A stretch of DNA of 64,000 nucleotides from Planctomycetota bacterium (GTDB taxonomy: Bacteria > Planctomycetota > PLA2 > JAEUHO01): the NCBI GenBank assembly GCA_020851795.1, contig JADZCA010000038.1:1-64000 (forward strand). Direction: 5' to 3'. Below the pieces are notes generated by a model. It was not told the DNA's origin and did no database searches. It was given only the letters and a program-made list of their open reading frames with translations. Within the stretch, counting starts at the first letter, position 1. Every line of letters begins with the position of its first letter. A program made the translations under genes and the position numbers. Shown one piece after another: positions 9,699-18,590 of the stretch.

Positions 9699-10604
9699 TC
9701 AGAAGGAGAAGGTGACCGCGAGGAACGGGCCCGACAGGGCGACGTCGAACACGAACCCGTCGTTGGAGTAGTCGACGTCGAGGTGCTTCCACCCGATCGA
9801 CAGGGCGACGTGGTCGTTGAACGAGTAGCCGACGGCCGCGAGGACGTGCCACGTGAAGTCCGAGCCGAGGCCGAAACCGCCGATGTCGGCCTCGAGCAGG
9901 CCGAACCAGCCGGTCGGCGACTTGATCTCGCCGCGCAGGCCGACGATCGGGTCGACCCAGTTGTCCGAGCCGCCCAGCGAGATCGGCGCCGCGGTGCCGA
10001 CCGTGTCCACGTCCACGTCCACCCACCACGCGCGGGCGCCGACGTAGGCCTCGAGGCAGGCGACCGGCGGGCACGCGCTGCAGCCGAGCTTGCCGCCGGT
10101 GAGGTGGTAGCCGACCTGGCCCTGCACGACCCACACCGACATCTCGGCGTCCACCGACACGCGCCCGTCGAGGAAGTCGGCGGAGTCCGCGATCGTCGAG
10201 CCGTCCACGCCGAGCATGAACGACCACGGCCCGGTCTCGTAGCGGACGCGCGCGTCGAGCGCGAACTCGACCTTGTCGAGGATGTCGAGCGTGTCCGTCC
10301 AGTCGGAGTCCACGTCGAGCTCGCGGCCGCTGTTGCCGACCGTGCCCGACACGCCCCAGATCCACGCGCCGAGCGAGACGCTCCAGCGCGGGCACGGCGA
10401 GCAGCACGGGTCCTCGAAGGAGGCCTCGACCGCGCCGCCGCACAGCGTCGCGCGCGGCGCGAGCGCCACCTCGGCGGGCGCCGCCGCGATGCGCGCGGCC
10501 GCGTCGGCGGCGTCGAACCCGTCGTCGGCGCGCGCCGGAGCCGCGAAGGCAACGAGAGAGGAGACCGAGAGGCCGAGGACGGCGAGGAACGGGACACGAC
10601 CCAT
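9699..10604 (-). CDS. Outer-membrane beta-barrel-like exported protein
   Basis: 301 aa. Signal peptide (MGRVPFLAVLGLSVSSLVAF...ARA) and a chain ending in Phe (FLAVTFSF), as for outer-membrane barrels. The body is alternating aromatic/hydrophobic strands with many Asp and Gly. It has Cys-rich loops CCSPCP and CSACPPVAC. It is a paralog of the divergent gene at 10760, with the same order: Cys cluster, WVDPIVG..GEIKSPT strand pair and terminal strand. The function (porin or structural) is unknown. GGAGGG lies upstream of the ATG at 10604. Confidence 0.75.
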   Translation of the reverse strand: MGRVPFLAVLGLSVSSLVAFAAPARADDGFDAADAAARIAAAPAEVALAPRATLCGGAVEASFEDPCCSPCPRWSVSLGAWIWGVSGTVGNSGRELDVDSDWTDTLDILDKVEFALDARVRYETGPWSFMLGVDGSTIADSADFLDGRVSVDAEMSVWVVQGQVGYHLTGGKLGCSACPPVACLEAYVGARAWWVDVDVDTVGTAAPISLGGSDNWVDPIVGLRGEIKSPTGWFGLLEADIGGFGLGSDFTWHVLAAVGYSFNDHVALSIGWKHLDVDYSNDGFVFDVALSGPFLAVTFSF

Positions 10605-10759
10605 GGACGACCCTCCGGGGACGCGCGCGGCGCGCGTGGGGCCCCACTGTAACGGACGGACGGCTCCGATCCACCGGCCGGCGCGCGGGCTCGCACTCCG
10701 CGCGGGCGGCCGGTACGCTCCTCGCCGGGCGGGCCGGACGCACGCCCCGGGAGCGCCCC

Positions 10760-11659
10760 ATGCCGCTGCGCTGCGTCGCCTTGCTCGCCTCCGCCGCCGT
10801 CGTCGGGGCCGTCGTCGCCGCTGCGCCCGCGAGGGCGTCCGGGGGGGGCGCCGACCCCGCGGCCGCGCCCGACGCGGCCGCACGCGCCGCGATGGTCGAG
10901 GGGGCCTGCACGCGGTCGTGCGGGTGCGCGCGTCGGGTGGAGGTCGCCCTGACCTTGCCCGTCTGGGTCCCCTCGCTGACGGGGACCTTCGCGTCGGGCG
11001 ACACCGAGGTGGACGCGTCGCGGCAGCCGCGCGGGGTCGGCGGCCTGTTCGAGAAGCTCCTCCCCGACGCCGCGACGTCGCTCGAGTTCGCGTTCATGGG
11101 GCGCGTCGAGGTCGCGTGGGGCCCGTGGCGCGCCTACGCCGACGGGTTCTACGTCTCGCTCGACGAGACCGTGGACTGGAAGCTGCGCGACGAGGACACG
11201 ACGGGCTCGCTCGACGGCACGGTGCTGCGCGCCTTCGTCGCGTGGCAGCCCGACGTCCTCTACGGGTGCTCCCCGTGCGCGCCTCGGCTCGCGGTCGGGC
11301 CCCTGTTCGGCGCACGCTGGTTCCGCCTCGACCTCGAGGCGCAGCGCGCCGACGGGAGCCAGCTCGCGCAGGACGAGTCCTGGCTCGACCCCATCGTCGG
11401 CGTGAAGGCCGACCTCACGTTCGCCAACGGCGCGAGCGTCGCGGTGCTCGCCGACTACGGCGGGTCCTTCGACGGCGACCACACGTCGTGGACGCTGAGC
11501 GCGGAGCTCGCGTGGCCGCTCGACCACCGGGGTCGGTGGTCGCTGCGGGCCGGTTGGTCGATCCTCGACCTCGACTACGAGGTCGGCAGCGGCGCCGACG
11601 AGTACGACGTCAACCTGCACCTCACCGGGCCGATGCTCGGTGTCACGTACCGATTCTGA
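10760..11659 (+). CDS. Outer-membrane beta-barrel-like exported protein, paralog of the gene at 9699
   Basis: 299 aa. Signal peptide, mature beta-rich body and terminal VTYRF typical of barrel insertion signals. Shared with the divergent neighbour: the CGCARRVEVALTLPVWVPSL segment (compare PCPRWSVSLGAWIWGVSG), the GCSPCAPRLAVGPLFGARWF block, WLDPIVGVKADLTFANG, and a last pair of strands containing LDYEVGSGADEYDVNL. The two genes are back to back across 155 bp, so they look like a duplication-inversion with a shared regulatory region. ATG 10760 has GGAG upstream. Function unknown. Confidence 0.75.
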   Translation: MPLRCVALLASAAVVGAVVAAAPARASGGGADPAAAPDAAARAAMVEGACTRSCGCARRVEVALTLPVWVPSLTGTFASGDTEVDASRQPRGVGGLFEKLLPDAATSLEFAFMGRVEVAWGPWRAYADGFYVSLDETVDWKLRDEDTTGSLDGTVLRAFVAWQPDVLYGCSPCAPRLAVGPLFGARWFRLDLEAQRADGSQLAQDESWLDPIVGVKADLTFANGASVAVLADYGGSFDGDHTSWTLSAELAWPLDHRGRWSLRAGWSILDLDYEVGSGADEYDVNLHLTGPMLGVTYRF

Positions 11660-11700
11660 CGTCCGCGACCGCCGCGGTTCCCGTCGACGGCGGCGCGCCC

Positions 11701-11726
11701 GCGCGTCCCGTCGAACGGGATCGCGC
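11701..11726. terminator. Bidirectional hairpin between convergent genes
   Basis: Inverted repeat GCGCGTCCCGT-CGA-ACGGGATCGCGC (one bulged T) in the 72-bp gap between the convergent genes ending at 11659 and 11732. It is well placed to end transcription from both sides. Confidence 0.5.
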
Positions 11727-11731
11727 GGTCC

Positions 11732-12679
11732 TCACCGCTTCGGCAGCAGGAACGTCCACACGAGGCGGAAGCCGACGCCCTCGGGCCCGCCGTCGGGCGA
11801 CTCCGCCCACCAGCGCACGCCCGCCCCGATGCTGACCGGAAGCTTGCCGAGCTTGACGATCTTCGAGACGGCGAAGTTGAGCGGCACCGACCAGGCCTCG
11901 GCCTCCCAGTCGTAGGTGGACTCGGTGTTGAGCGTGAACGTCCACGCGGTCTTGGTCGAGTAGGAGACGAAGGGCTGGAGGAAGGTCGAATTGACGTCGG
12001 GACGGTCCTCCGCGCCCGCGAACGACCAGATGTGGTTGGCGAGGATCCCGACCGTCCAGCCGCACCGCTGCGTCAGCGCGACCACGGTCGGCCCCGCGCC
12101 CCACTTCTCGCCGCCGAGCCGCTCGTCGGTCGCGGTCGGCAGGAGGAACACGGGGCCCGCGCCCCAGATCAGCCCGCCGGCGGTGGGCTCCTGCGGCGAG
12201 AGGAAGAGGCTCTGGACCGTGTCGCCCAGCCCCGACACGCCGCCGTCGCCGGGGAACATGTCCTCCTGCCAGACCACGGGGAGGATCGTGCGCGAGATCA
12301 GGTTCCAGCGACAGTCGAGCGTGATCGGGATCACCGGCTGCACGTTGAGCCGCGTGACGCTCCCGTCGTCGTCCACGCCGTAGCCGTCGTCGTAGTTCAG
12401 CTGCAGCGGGACGCTGATGAGCGCCGCCACGGGGTTTGACAGCTTCTTGGCCAGATCCTCGTCCCCACCCCCGCCTTCGCCCGCGGGCGCCTCCGCGCCG
12501 CCGACGAGCCACGCCGCGGGCGCGCGCTCGGCGGCGCGCATCCCCCACGTCGAGCCGGCGACCACGACCTCGGCCGGGGCGGCGGCGAGGACCGCCGCCC
12601 GGTCGACGTCGGACGCGAGGACCGAAGGAGCCGCCGCGGCGGCCCCCACGAGGGCGAGGACGAGGGTCTTCGGGTGCAT
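11732..12679 (-). CDS. Exported outer-membrane transporter-like protein
   Basis: 315 aa. Signal peptide (MHPKTLVLALVGAAAAAPSVLA). After a low-complexity linker the sequence has the run LNVQPVIPITLDCRWNLISR, TILPVVW, GLGDTVQSLFLSP, GLIWGAGPVFLLPTATDE, GAGPTVVAL, LANHIWSFAG, STFLQPFVSYSTKTAWTFTL and a PDGGPEG..R ending. That set is characteristic of a family of predicted outer-membrane proteins usually labelled only 'transporter', sometimes misnamed neuromedin U. I recognise the family but know of no proven substrate. Divergent from the AraC gene at 12842. GGAG upstream of the ATG. Confidence 0.82.
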   Translation of the reverse strand: MHPKTLVLALVGAAAAAPSVLASDVDRAAVLAAAPAEVVVAGSTWGMRAAERAPAAWLVGGAEAPAGEGGGGDEDLAKKLSNPVAALISVPLQLNYDDGYGVDDDGSVTRLNVQPVIPITLDCRWNLISRTILPVVWQEDMFPGDGGVSGLGDTVQSLFLSPQEPTAGGLIWGAGPVFLLPTATDERLGGEKWGAGPTVVALTQRCGWTVGILANHIWSFAGAEDRPDVNSTFLQPFVSYSTKTAWTFTLNTESTYDWEAEAWSVPLNFAVSKIVKLGKLPVSIGAGVRWWAESPDGGPEGVGFRLVWTFLLPKR

Positions 12680-12841
12680 GGGTGGCTCCGCGACGTCCGA
12701 GCTGGCACCCCATCATGACCAAGGGCCGGAGTCCCGCGAAGCCGCTGCCTGCTCGCTTCGCGCCCAGCGACCGCATACGATCCGGATTCCGCAGGAACGA
12801 GGCCGTCGCGACGCCGATCGCCTTCGCGACGGAGGATCCCG

Positions 12842-13870
12842 GTGAAGAGACCCGCCGACGCCACGGTCCGCTCGAGCCCGCCGCAGACGCTGACGCCGCC
12901 CGACGGTGAGGACGGCGCGCGCTGCTGGGTCCTGCGCTCGGACAGCGACGGCATCGACCGGCTCCTCCCGCGCACGTCGCGTTCGGTGCTGCGGATGGTC
13001 CAGCTCGCGCCCGGTCGTCTGCACACGCGCCTGTTCCGCTTCGTCGGTCGCGCGGTGGACGTGGACGGCGGGAGCACCGACCTGCCCCTGCGCGCGACCG
13101 GCACCACGCCGCCCGGGCGCGCCACCGTCACCGTCCCGCTCGCGCGCCACGGCATCTTCACGGCGGCCGCCCACGACCTCGCGCCCGACGACGTGCTCGT
13201 GTGGCCGCCGAGCACGCCCTACTTCGGCGTGTCGCCGGCGGGCTACCGGTGGGTCACCGTCATCCTCCCCGCGGCGAGCGCGCCCCGCGTCGAGGCGAGC
13301 ACCGACGCGGGGACCGGGCTGCGCGCGGCGCCCTCGTCGCCCGCCGTCCGCCGCGCCGTGGACGAGCTCGTGGCCGCGATGGACGCGTGGGGGGCGCCCG
13401 GTGCGACGCGGCTCGACGGCGACCGTGCCGCCTCGCTGGTCACCGGCTGGACGCAGGTCGCCGAGTGGGCGCTCGCGCACGCCGCGCGCCTGCCGGAGCC
13501 GTCGGTGGGCCGGCGCAACGCGACCGCGGTCGTCGCGGCCGCCGAGCGCGTGCTCGTGCGCCGGCTCGGCGAGGTCGTCTACCTGCGCGAGCTGGTGGAC
13601 GAGCTCCGCGTGCCGGCGCGGACGCTCGAGGCCGCGTTCCGCTCGGTGCTCTCGATGACGCCGATGCGCTACCTCGAGCTGCTGCGCGCGCACGCGGTGT
13701 TCTCGAGCCTGCGCGCCGACGACCCGGGCGCCGCGCGCAGCGTCGAGGAGGCCGAGGTCCGCGCCGGCGTCCGCCACGGCGCGCGCTTCGCCGCACGCTA
13801 CCGCGCCGTGTTCGGCGAGACGCCCGCGCAGACGCTCCGCGCGGCGCGCGAACGGCCTCGCCCGTCGTGA
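12842..13870 (+). CDS. AraC-family transcriptional regulator
   Basis: 342 aa, GTG start behind GGAGGATCCC. The C-terminal 110 residues carry the double helix-turn-helix: VVYLRELVDELRVPARTLEA for the first and RSVLSMTPMRYLELLRAHAV with HGARFAARYRAVFGETPA for the second. The N-terminal 200 residues are a beta-rich sensory domain without a recognised ligand motif. Divergent from the outer-membrane transporter gene (162 bp between starts), which is therefore a plausible target. Confidence 0.85.
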   Translation: MKRPADATVRSSPPQTLTPPDGEDGARCWVLRSDSDGIDRLLPRTSRSVLRMVQLAPGRLHTRLFRFVGRAVDVDGGSTDLPLRATGTTPPGRATVTVPLARHGIFTAAAHDLAPDDVLVWPPSTPYFGVSPAGYRWVTVILPAASAPRVEASTDAGTGLRAAPSSPAVRRAVDELVAAMDAWGAPGATRLDGDRAASLVTGWTQVAEWALAHAARLPEPSVGRRNATAVVAAAERVLVRRLGEVVYLRELVDELRVPARTLEAAFRSVLSMTPMRYLELLRAHAVFSSLRADDPGAARSVEEAEVRAGVRHGARFAARYRAVFGETPAQTLRAARERPRPS

Positions 13871-14003
13871 GCGCGGCGGGCTCGGGACGCCCGCGCGTCC
13901 GGTCGAGCCCCCGCCGACTCCCGCCGCATGGGGCGCTCCCTTCGCGCGTCGAGCGCGAGCCGCGCACACGCGCCGGATCGCCCGCGGCGACCGCGCGCTC
14001 GCG

Positions 14004-17000
14004 CTACCGGACGCCGGGCGGCGGCCCGACGACGACGTCGCGCATCGGCGCCCCCGTCGCGTCGGTCACGTCGAGGAGGAAGCCCCAGCCCCCGACCCCT
14101 TGGCCGACCCGCACCCGCACCTGCGTGCGGCCCCGGCGGAGCCGCACCGCGACGCGGTCCTGGTCGGGGGCGGCCGGCCGGAACACGTCGCGCGAGAGCA
14201 CGCGCACGCCGTCCACCCACACGACGATCGAGTCGTCGCTCCCGAAGCGGAGCACCGCGTCTCGCTCGTCGGGGCTCTCGAGGTCGGCCACCGCGTAGGC
14301 GCAGGCCCAGGTCGTGCCGGGGAACAGCGCGCCGAAGTCCACGCCGCGCGGCCCCGCGGCGACGCCCTCGGGGACGAGGTCCGCCCACGCCACGGGCCCC
14401 GCGGCCCCGTCGAAGCGCGCGTCCGGGTCGAACGTCGTCGTCTCGGGCGGGTGCTCGCGCGCGAAGCCACCGTCCTGCGGCGACGCGAACGGGCCGACGA
14501 CCGCCCACGACGACGGCGTCCACGCCCACGCGTCCCGCGCCGGCGCGGCGACGCCCTCGGGACGCGCGACCGACGCGACGACCGCGGCGCGGGCGGCCCC
14601 GTCGGGCGGGGGCTTCACTGTCCATCGCGCACGGACCTGCGTACGACCGTGGGCCGCGACCTCGACCGCACCCAGCGCGTCCGCGACGACGCCGCTCCCC
14701 TCGAAGGACAACGCCACGCGCGCGTCGCGCCGCATCCGGTTCTCGACCACGCCCACGACCTCGAAGGGACGGCCCGCGCGCACGCCGCGGACGGGCGCGC
14801 CCGTGACGGCGTCCCGCCACGCGATCGCGACGGGCACGGCGACCTGCACGACGTCCACGTCCTCGAGCGGCGCGCGCGACCCGGCGACGTCCACCTCGAG
14901 CGCGACGGGCCACGGGCCGTCGGCCACGCCCGCCGGCGACGGCGCCTCGAACGAGAGCGTCACCTCGGCGGACGCCTCGAGCACGCGCGGCTGCGCGTCG
15001 GCCCACAGCGTGCCGCCGCCCACGCGTCCCACCACGCGCACGGCAGCGACCTCGACGGCGCGGTCGGTGAGGTTCTCGAGGCGCACGCGCCCGCGCAACG
15101 GCTCGCCGCGCGCGAGCCCGCGGTCGTCGAGCAGGAGGTTGGCCGCGACGCGGCCGTCGGTCGCGCGCAGCAGCGCGAGCTCGGTGGCGGGCGGCGGCTC
15201 GCCCCGGCGCCACCGCAGCCGCGTCTCCACGGCGACGAGCGGCCGGCGGTCCGCCGTCACGCGGCCCACGACGGCCACCGACGGGTCGTCGAGCGCGTCG
15301 AGCCGACGCAGCCACAGGTCCACCACGTCGGGGCGCACGAGCACGAGGTCCCGCTCGAGGCCGCCGCGTCGGTGGCGCAGCCACGCGACGCTGTCGCGCC
15401 CGAAGTCGAGCACCGCGTCCGGCGCCGCGGCGGCGCCCGGCGGTCGCGGGTCGGCCGCGTCGGGCGCGGCGCCCGGGCCGAGCCACGTGCCGGGCCGCAG
15501 CGCCGTGAAGTGGTCGCCCGTCACGAGGCGCAGCCCGGGGTCGCCGGTGACCACGCGCAGCCGGGCCTCGTCGAGCTCGGGGAGCAAGCGCCACGGGTCG
15601 TCCTTGACCCGCTCCCAGTCGGCCCACGCGAGGCGCCAGCCGCCCGGCGGGGGCGCCGCGTCGGGGTCGCGCGGCGCCGGCGCCCAGCCCGCGGGCCGCG
15701 ACGCGGAGAGCTCGAGGCCCTCGACGGCGCGCCCGTCGGGGTGCGTCAGCCGCGCGCACAGCGACCAGCCGCCGCCCCCCTGGTCCACCGCGAAGAGCAG
15801 GCGGTTCCAGCCCTCCTCGAGGTCGAGCGCGACGTCGTCCTGGTCGGCGACGAGCCCGCGGTGCACGTGGTGGCGGTGCACCTCGACGCCGTCGTGCCAC
15901 ACGACGACGCCGTCGTCGCTGCCCACCCAGAGCGTGACCCGTCGGCGCGACGGCGACCGGACGTAGACGCTCGCGTACGCGACGCCGTGCTCGCCCGGAG
16001 TCATCGCGGCGCGGAAGTCGAGCATGCCGCCCGGAGACGCCGACGCCTCGGCCCACGGGTGCGCCCCCGCGGCGTCGCCGACCGTCGGCGCGACGGCGGC
16101 GGAGCCGAGCGGGTCGCGCTCGAGGCCGCGGTCGTCGGCGTTGTCGAACGGGCCCGCGACGAGCCACCGCGCCACGAACGGCGCGTCGGCGGCCGGCGCC
16201 ACCGTGCGCGTCGGCGCGCGCCGCGGGACCAGCTTGCGCCACATCTCCGGCGTCATGAACGTGGACATGAAGTCGCGGTACCAGAGCATCCAGCCGGGAT
16301 GGTGCTCGCCGGCGCGGTAGCCCATGCGCTCGCTGTCGTGCAGCGCGGGCAGGCCGGGGTAGCCGTGCAGGGCGCCCCGCATGAACTCGACTTGGTGGAG
16401 CCACTCGTGGAGCGCGACCTCGGTGTAGGCGCGCTCGTCCACGGGCCCGCCGAGCCAGGCGACCCAGGAGTAGCCCGACCCGAACGGGCCGGGGTAGCCG
16501 GTCAGCCCCCACACGTTCTTGTGCGGGACCTCCGCCGCCGCCGGCCAGAACACCAGGAACGAGTCCGCGGTGTCGGCGGTGAGCGCGTCGCCGAGGTGGC
16601 GCGAGAACGCCGTCATCCAGGGGTGGACCATCCCCGGCTCGCCGTCGAGCGTGGCGAGCGGGCGGTCGAGCACCTCGATCGTCGCGTCGAGCCGCGCCGC
16701 CCCGCCGGAGTACACCCGGACCGCGTCCACGAACGCCGCGGCGACGCGGCGGAACGCCTCGACCTGCGCGTCGTCGAAGGCCACGCGGTACCGCCGCGGC
16801 GCGCCGTCGGGCCCGGGTCCCGTCGCGTCCACGGTGCGGACGACGTAGATCTTGGTCTTCCAGGCCACCGGTGCGCACGCCGCCCCCGACACGCACCGGT
16901 CGAGCGCGGCGTACTCGCGCACCACGTCGAGGTCGCGGTAGCGGCGCCCGACCGCGCCGTCCGTCGTCAGCGTGACGACGTCCCCGCGGAACGGGAGCAG

Positions 17001-17114
17001 GTCCCAGCCGGGGCGCGCCGGTCCCGGCGCGTCGCCGCCGCGCGCGACGGGCGCGGTCGCCCCGAGGAGCCCGAGGAGGGCGACGAGGAGGACGGGAGGG
17101 AGGGAACGTCGCAC
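14004..17114 (-). CDS. Large secreted HExxH protein with two PA14/lectin-like modules
   Basis: 1036 aa, GTG start. Signal peptide (MRRSLPPVLLVALLGLLGATAPVA). Residues about 235-260 contain the zinc-metallopeptidase motif in VALHEWLHQVEF (HEWLH), with a downstream acidic stretch that could supply the third ligand. Two similar beta-sandwich modules recur: GSDDGVVVWHDGVEVHRHHV (middle) and FGSDDSIVVWVDGVRVLSRD (C-terminal). Both resemble the ligand-binding core found in PA14-like or 'sugar-binding' modules. Between them lie bacterial Ig-like segments. I infer a secreted carbohydrate- or cell-wall-associated zinc hydrolase; activity and substrate are unproven. Confidence 0.7.
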   Translation of the reverse strand: MRRSLPPVLLVALLGLLGATAPVARGGDAPGPARPGWDLLPFRGDVVTLTTDGAVGRRYRDLDVVREYAALDRCVSGAACAPVAWKTKIYVVRTVDATGPGPDGAPRRYRVAFDDAQVEAFRRVAAAFVDAVRVYSGGAARLDATIEVLDRPLATLDGEPGMVHPWMTAFSRHLGDALTADTADSFLVFWPAAAEVPHKNVWGLTGYPGPFGSGYSWVAWLGGPVDERAYTEVALHEWLHQVEFMRGALHGYPGLPALHDSERMGYRAGEHHPGWMLWYRDFMSTFMTPEMWRKLVPRRAPTRTVAPAADAPFVARWLVAGPFDNADDRGLERDPLGSAAVAPTVGDAAGAHPWAEASASPGGMLDFRAAMTPGEHGVAYASVYVRSPSRRRVTLWVGSDDGVVVWHDGVEVHRHHVHRGLVADQDDVALDLEEGWNRLLFAVDQGGGGWSLCARLTHPDGRAVEGLELSASRPAGWAPAPRDPDAAPPPGGWRLAWADWERVKDDPWRLLPELDEARLRVVTGDPGLRLVTGDHFTALRPGTWLGPGAAPDAADPRPPGAAAAPDAVLDFGRDSVAWLRHRRGGLERDLVLVRPDVVDLWLRRLDALDDPSVAVVGRVTADRRPLVAVETRLRWRRGEPPPATELALLRATDGRVAANLLLDDRGLARGEPLRGRVRLENLTDRAVEVAAVRVVGRVGGGTLWADAQPRVLEASAEVTLSFEAPSPAGVADGPWPVALEVDVAGSRAPLEDVDVVQVAVPVAIAWRDAVTGAPVRGVRAGRPFEVVGVVENRMRRDARVALSFEGSGVVADALGAVEVAAHGRTQVRARWTVKPPPDGAARAAVVASVARPEGVAAPARDAWAWTPSSWAVVGPFASPQDGGFAREHPPETTTFDPDARFDGAAGPVAWADLVPEGVAAGPRGVDFGALFPGTTWACAYAVADLESPDERDAVLRFGSDDSIVVWVDGVRVLSRDVFRPAAPDQDRVAVRLRRGRTQVRVRVGQGVGGWGFLLDVTDATGAPMRDVVVGPPPGVR

Positions 17115-17170
17115 GGGGGCCCTCGACGAGGACGCGGGCCCCGCACGCTACCTCGACGGTTCGACGCCGC

Positions 17171-18421
17171 TCAGCGCAGCGCGGCGGCGGGCACGATGCG
17201 CCCGTCCTGCTCCACCGAGAACCCGCGCGACGCGAGGTAGGCGGCGGCCTTCGGCGTGACCCGGCCGTTGATCCACACGGTCCGGCTCGTCGCGCCGGCC
17301 GCCGCGGGCATCGCGAGCAGCGCGTCCGCCGCGGAGACGACGTCGGGCACGAGCGGCAGGACGTCCACGGGCGCACACACGAGCATCCGCCCCGAGCGGC
17401 AGAAGCCCGCCACGAGCCCGCCCGAGGCATCGAGCGACACCAACGGGTCGTCCGAGCGGTGCTGGCGCACGAAGTACGCGGCCTGCTCCTCGTGCAGCAG
17501 CGCCTGGACCTCCGTCTGCGACTCGCACGCGGCCGAGACCAGCGCGTCCAGGTCGCGCACGCCGGCGAGCGCCTCGACGGCCGCCGAGATCGTCGTGCGG
17601 TGGCGGGGCGAGAGCGCGCGCGTCGAGAGGAACTGGCGGCGCAGGAACGCGTCCACGCCCGCCCGCGTGAGCTTGTCGTCCGCGACGCGGTCGAGCTCGG
17701 CCGGCGTCAGGTCGCGCAGCAGCGTCGTGAGGTCGCCGACCGTGGAGAGGCCGCTCAGCGCGGTCCCCGCGCCGCCGGGCACGGCCGACTTGGCGAGGTC
17801 CACCGCGAAGCCGCCGGCGCGGCGCGCCTTGGCGATGTCGCCGAGGAACGACTGCAGCTTCGAGTTCGTCGAGTAGACGTCCACGCCGAGCTCGGCCGCG
17901 ACCTTGCGCTTCTCGGCCGAGAAGAGGAAGGCGTCCACGCCGCCGTCCTCGTACTTCGTCTTCTTGCGCTTGGAGAAGAGGTCGCCGACGCGGCCCAGCG
18001 TCCGCTCGGCGCCCTTGCCGACGCCCTCGAGCGTCGCGAGCGGGTCCTCGACGAGCTTGACGGCGGCGGTGGGGATGTCGAGGAGGCGGCTCTGCGCGCC
18101 GCGCAGCACCTCGTCCTCGGGCGCGGCCGCGGCGGCCCGCTGGATCGCGGCGAGCTCGCGCACGCGCACCTGCAGGAGCCGCAACGACGGGCACAGGAAG
18201 AGGCCGTAGGGCGTCTCGAGCTCCCACGTCGCGACGAAGGCGTCGCTGACCGCCGCGTCGTGCACGCGGAAGCCCGGCCCCTCGCGCAACGCGGGCTCGA
18301 TCATCTCGGTGGCGCGCAGGACGGGGAAGGACTCCCACGCGAGCGCGTCCTCGCCGCGCGCCGACGGCGCGGCGGACCCGAGCACGAGCAGCAGACCGAC
18401 GACGAGCGACCTCGCGCGCAT
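17171..18421 (-). CDS. Exported protein of unknown function
   Basis: 416 aa. Signal peptide (MRARSLVVGLLLVLGSAAPSARG). The mature part is helical, with a basic stretch FSKRKKTKYED around residue 155 and a C-terminal half with RTVWINGRVTPKAAAYLASR. No family recognised. Start placed at ATG 18421 behind GGAGGCTCGC. An upstream in-frame ATG would add an Arg-rich stretch and hide the signal peptide. It ends 56 bp from the start of the HExxH gene, so the two may be co-transcribed. Confidence 0.7.
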   Translation of the reverse strand: MRARSLVVGLLLVLGSAAPSARGEDALAWESFPVLRATEMIEPALREGPGFRVHDAAVSDAFVATWELETPYGLFLCPSLRLLQVRVRELAAIQRAAAAAPEDEVLRGAQSRLLDIPTAAVKLVEDPLATLEGVGKGAERTLGRVGDLFSKRKKTKYEDGGVDAFLFSAEKRKVAAELGVDVYSTNSKLQSFLGDIAKARRAGGFAVDLAKSAVPGGAGTALSGLSTVGDLTTLLRDLTPAELDRVADDKLTRAGVDAFLRRQFLSTRALSPRHRTTISAAVEALAGVRDLDALVSAACESQTEVQALLHEEQAAYFVRQHRSDDPLVSLDASGGLVAGFCRSGRMLVCAPVDVLPLVPDVVSAADALLAMPAAAGATSRTVWINGRVTPKAAAYLASRGFSVEQDGRIVPAAALR

Positions 18422-18543
18422 GCGAGCCTCCGGCGGCGACCGACCCGCCCGGCCGGGGCCGAGGTCGTGCCGCGGCAGAGGATACGGCCGCGCCGGGGCG
18501 GACCGCAGGGCGAGCCGCCCGGCCTGCGCTTTCCGGACGACGC

Positions 18544-18573
18544 GGGGCCCGCGGCGCCGTCGCCGCGGGCCCC
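18544..18573 (-). terminator. Strong hairpin after the LVIVD-repeat gene
   Basis: Perfect 13-bp stem GGGGCCCGCGGCG / CGCCGCGGGCCCC with loop CCGT, 18 bp past the stop of the gene that ends at 18591. No T-tract. Confidence 0.6.
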
Positions 18574-18590
18574 CGTCGGACACGGACCGC

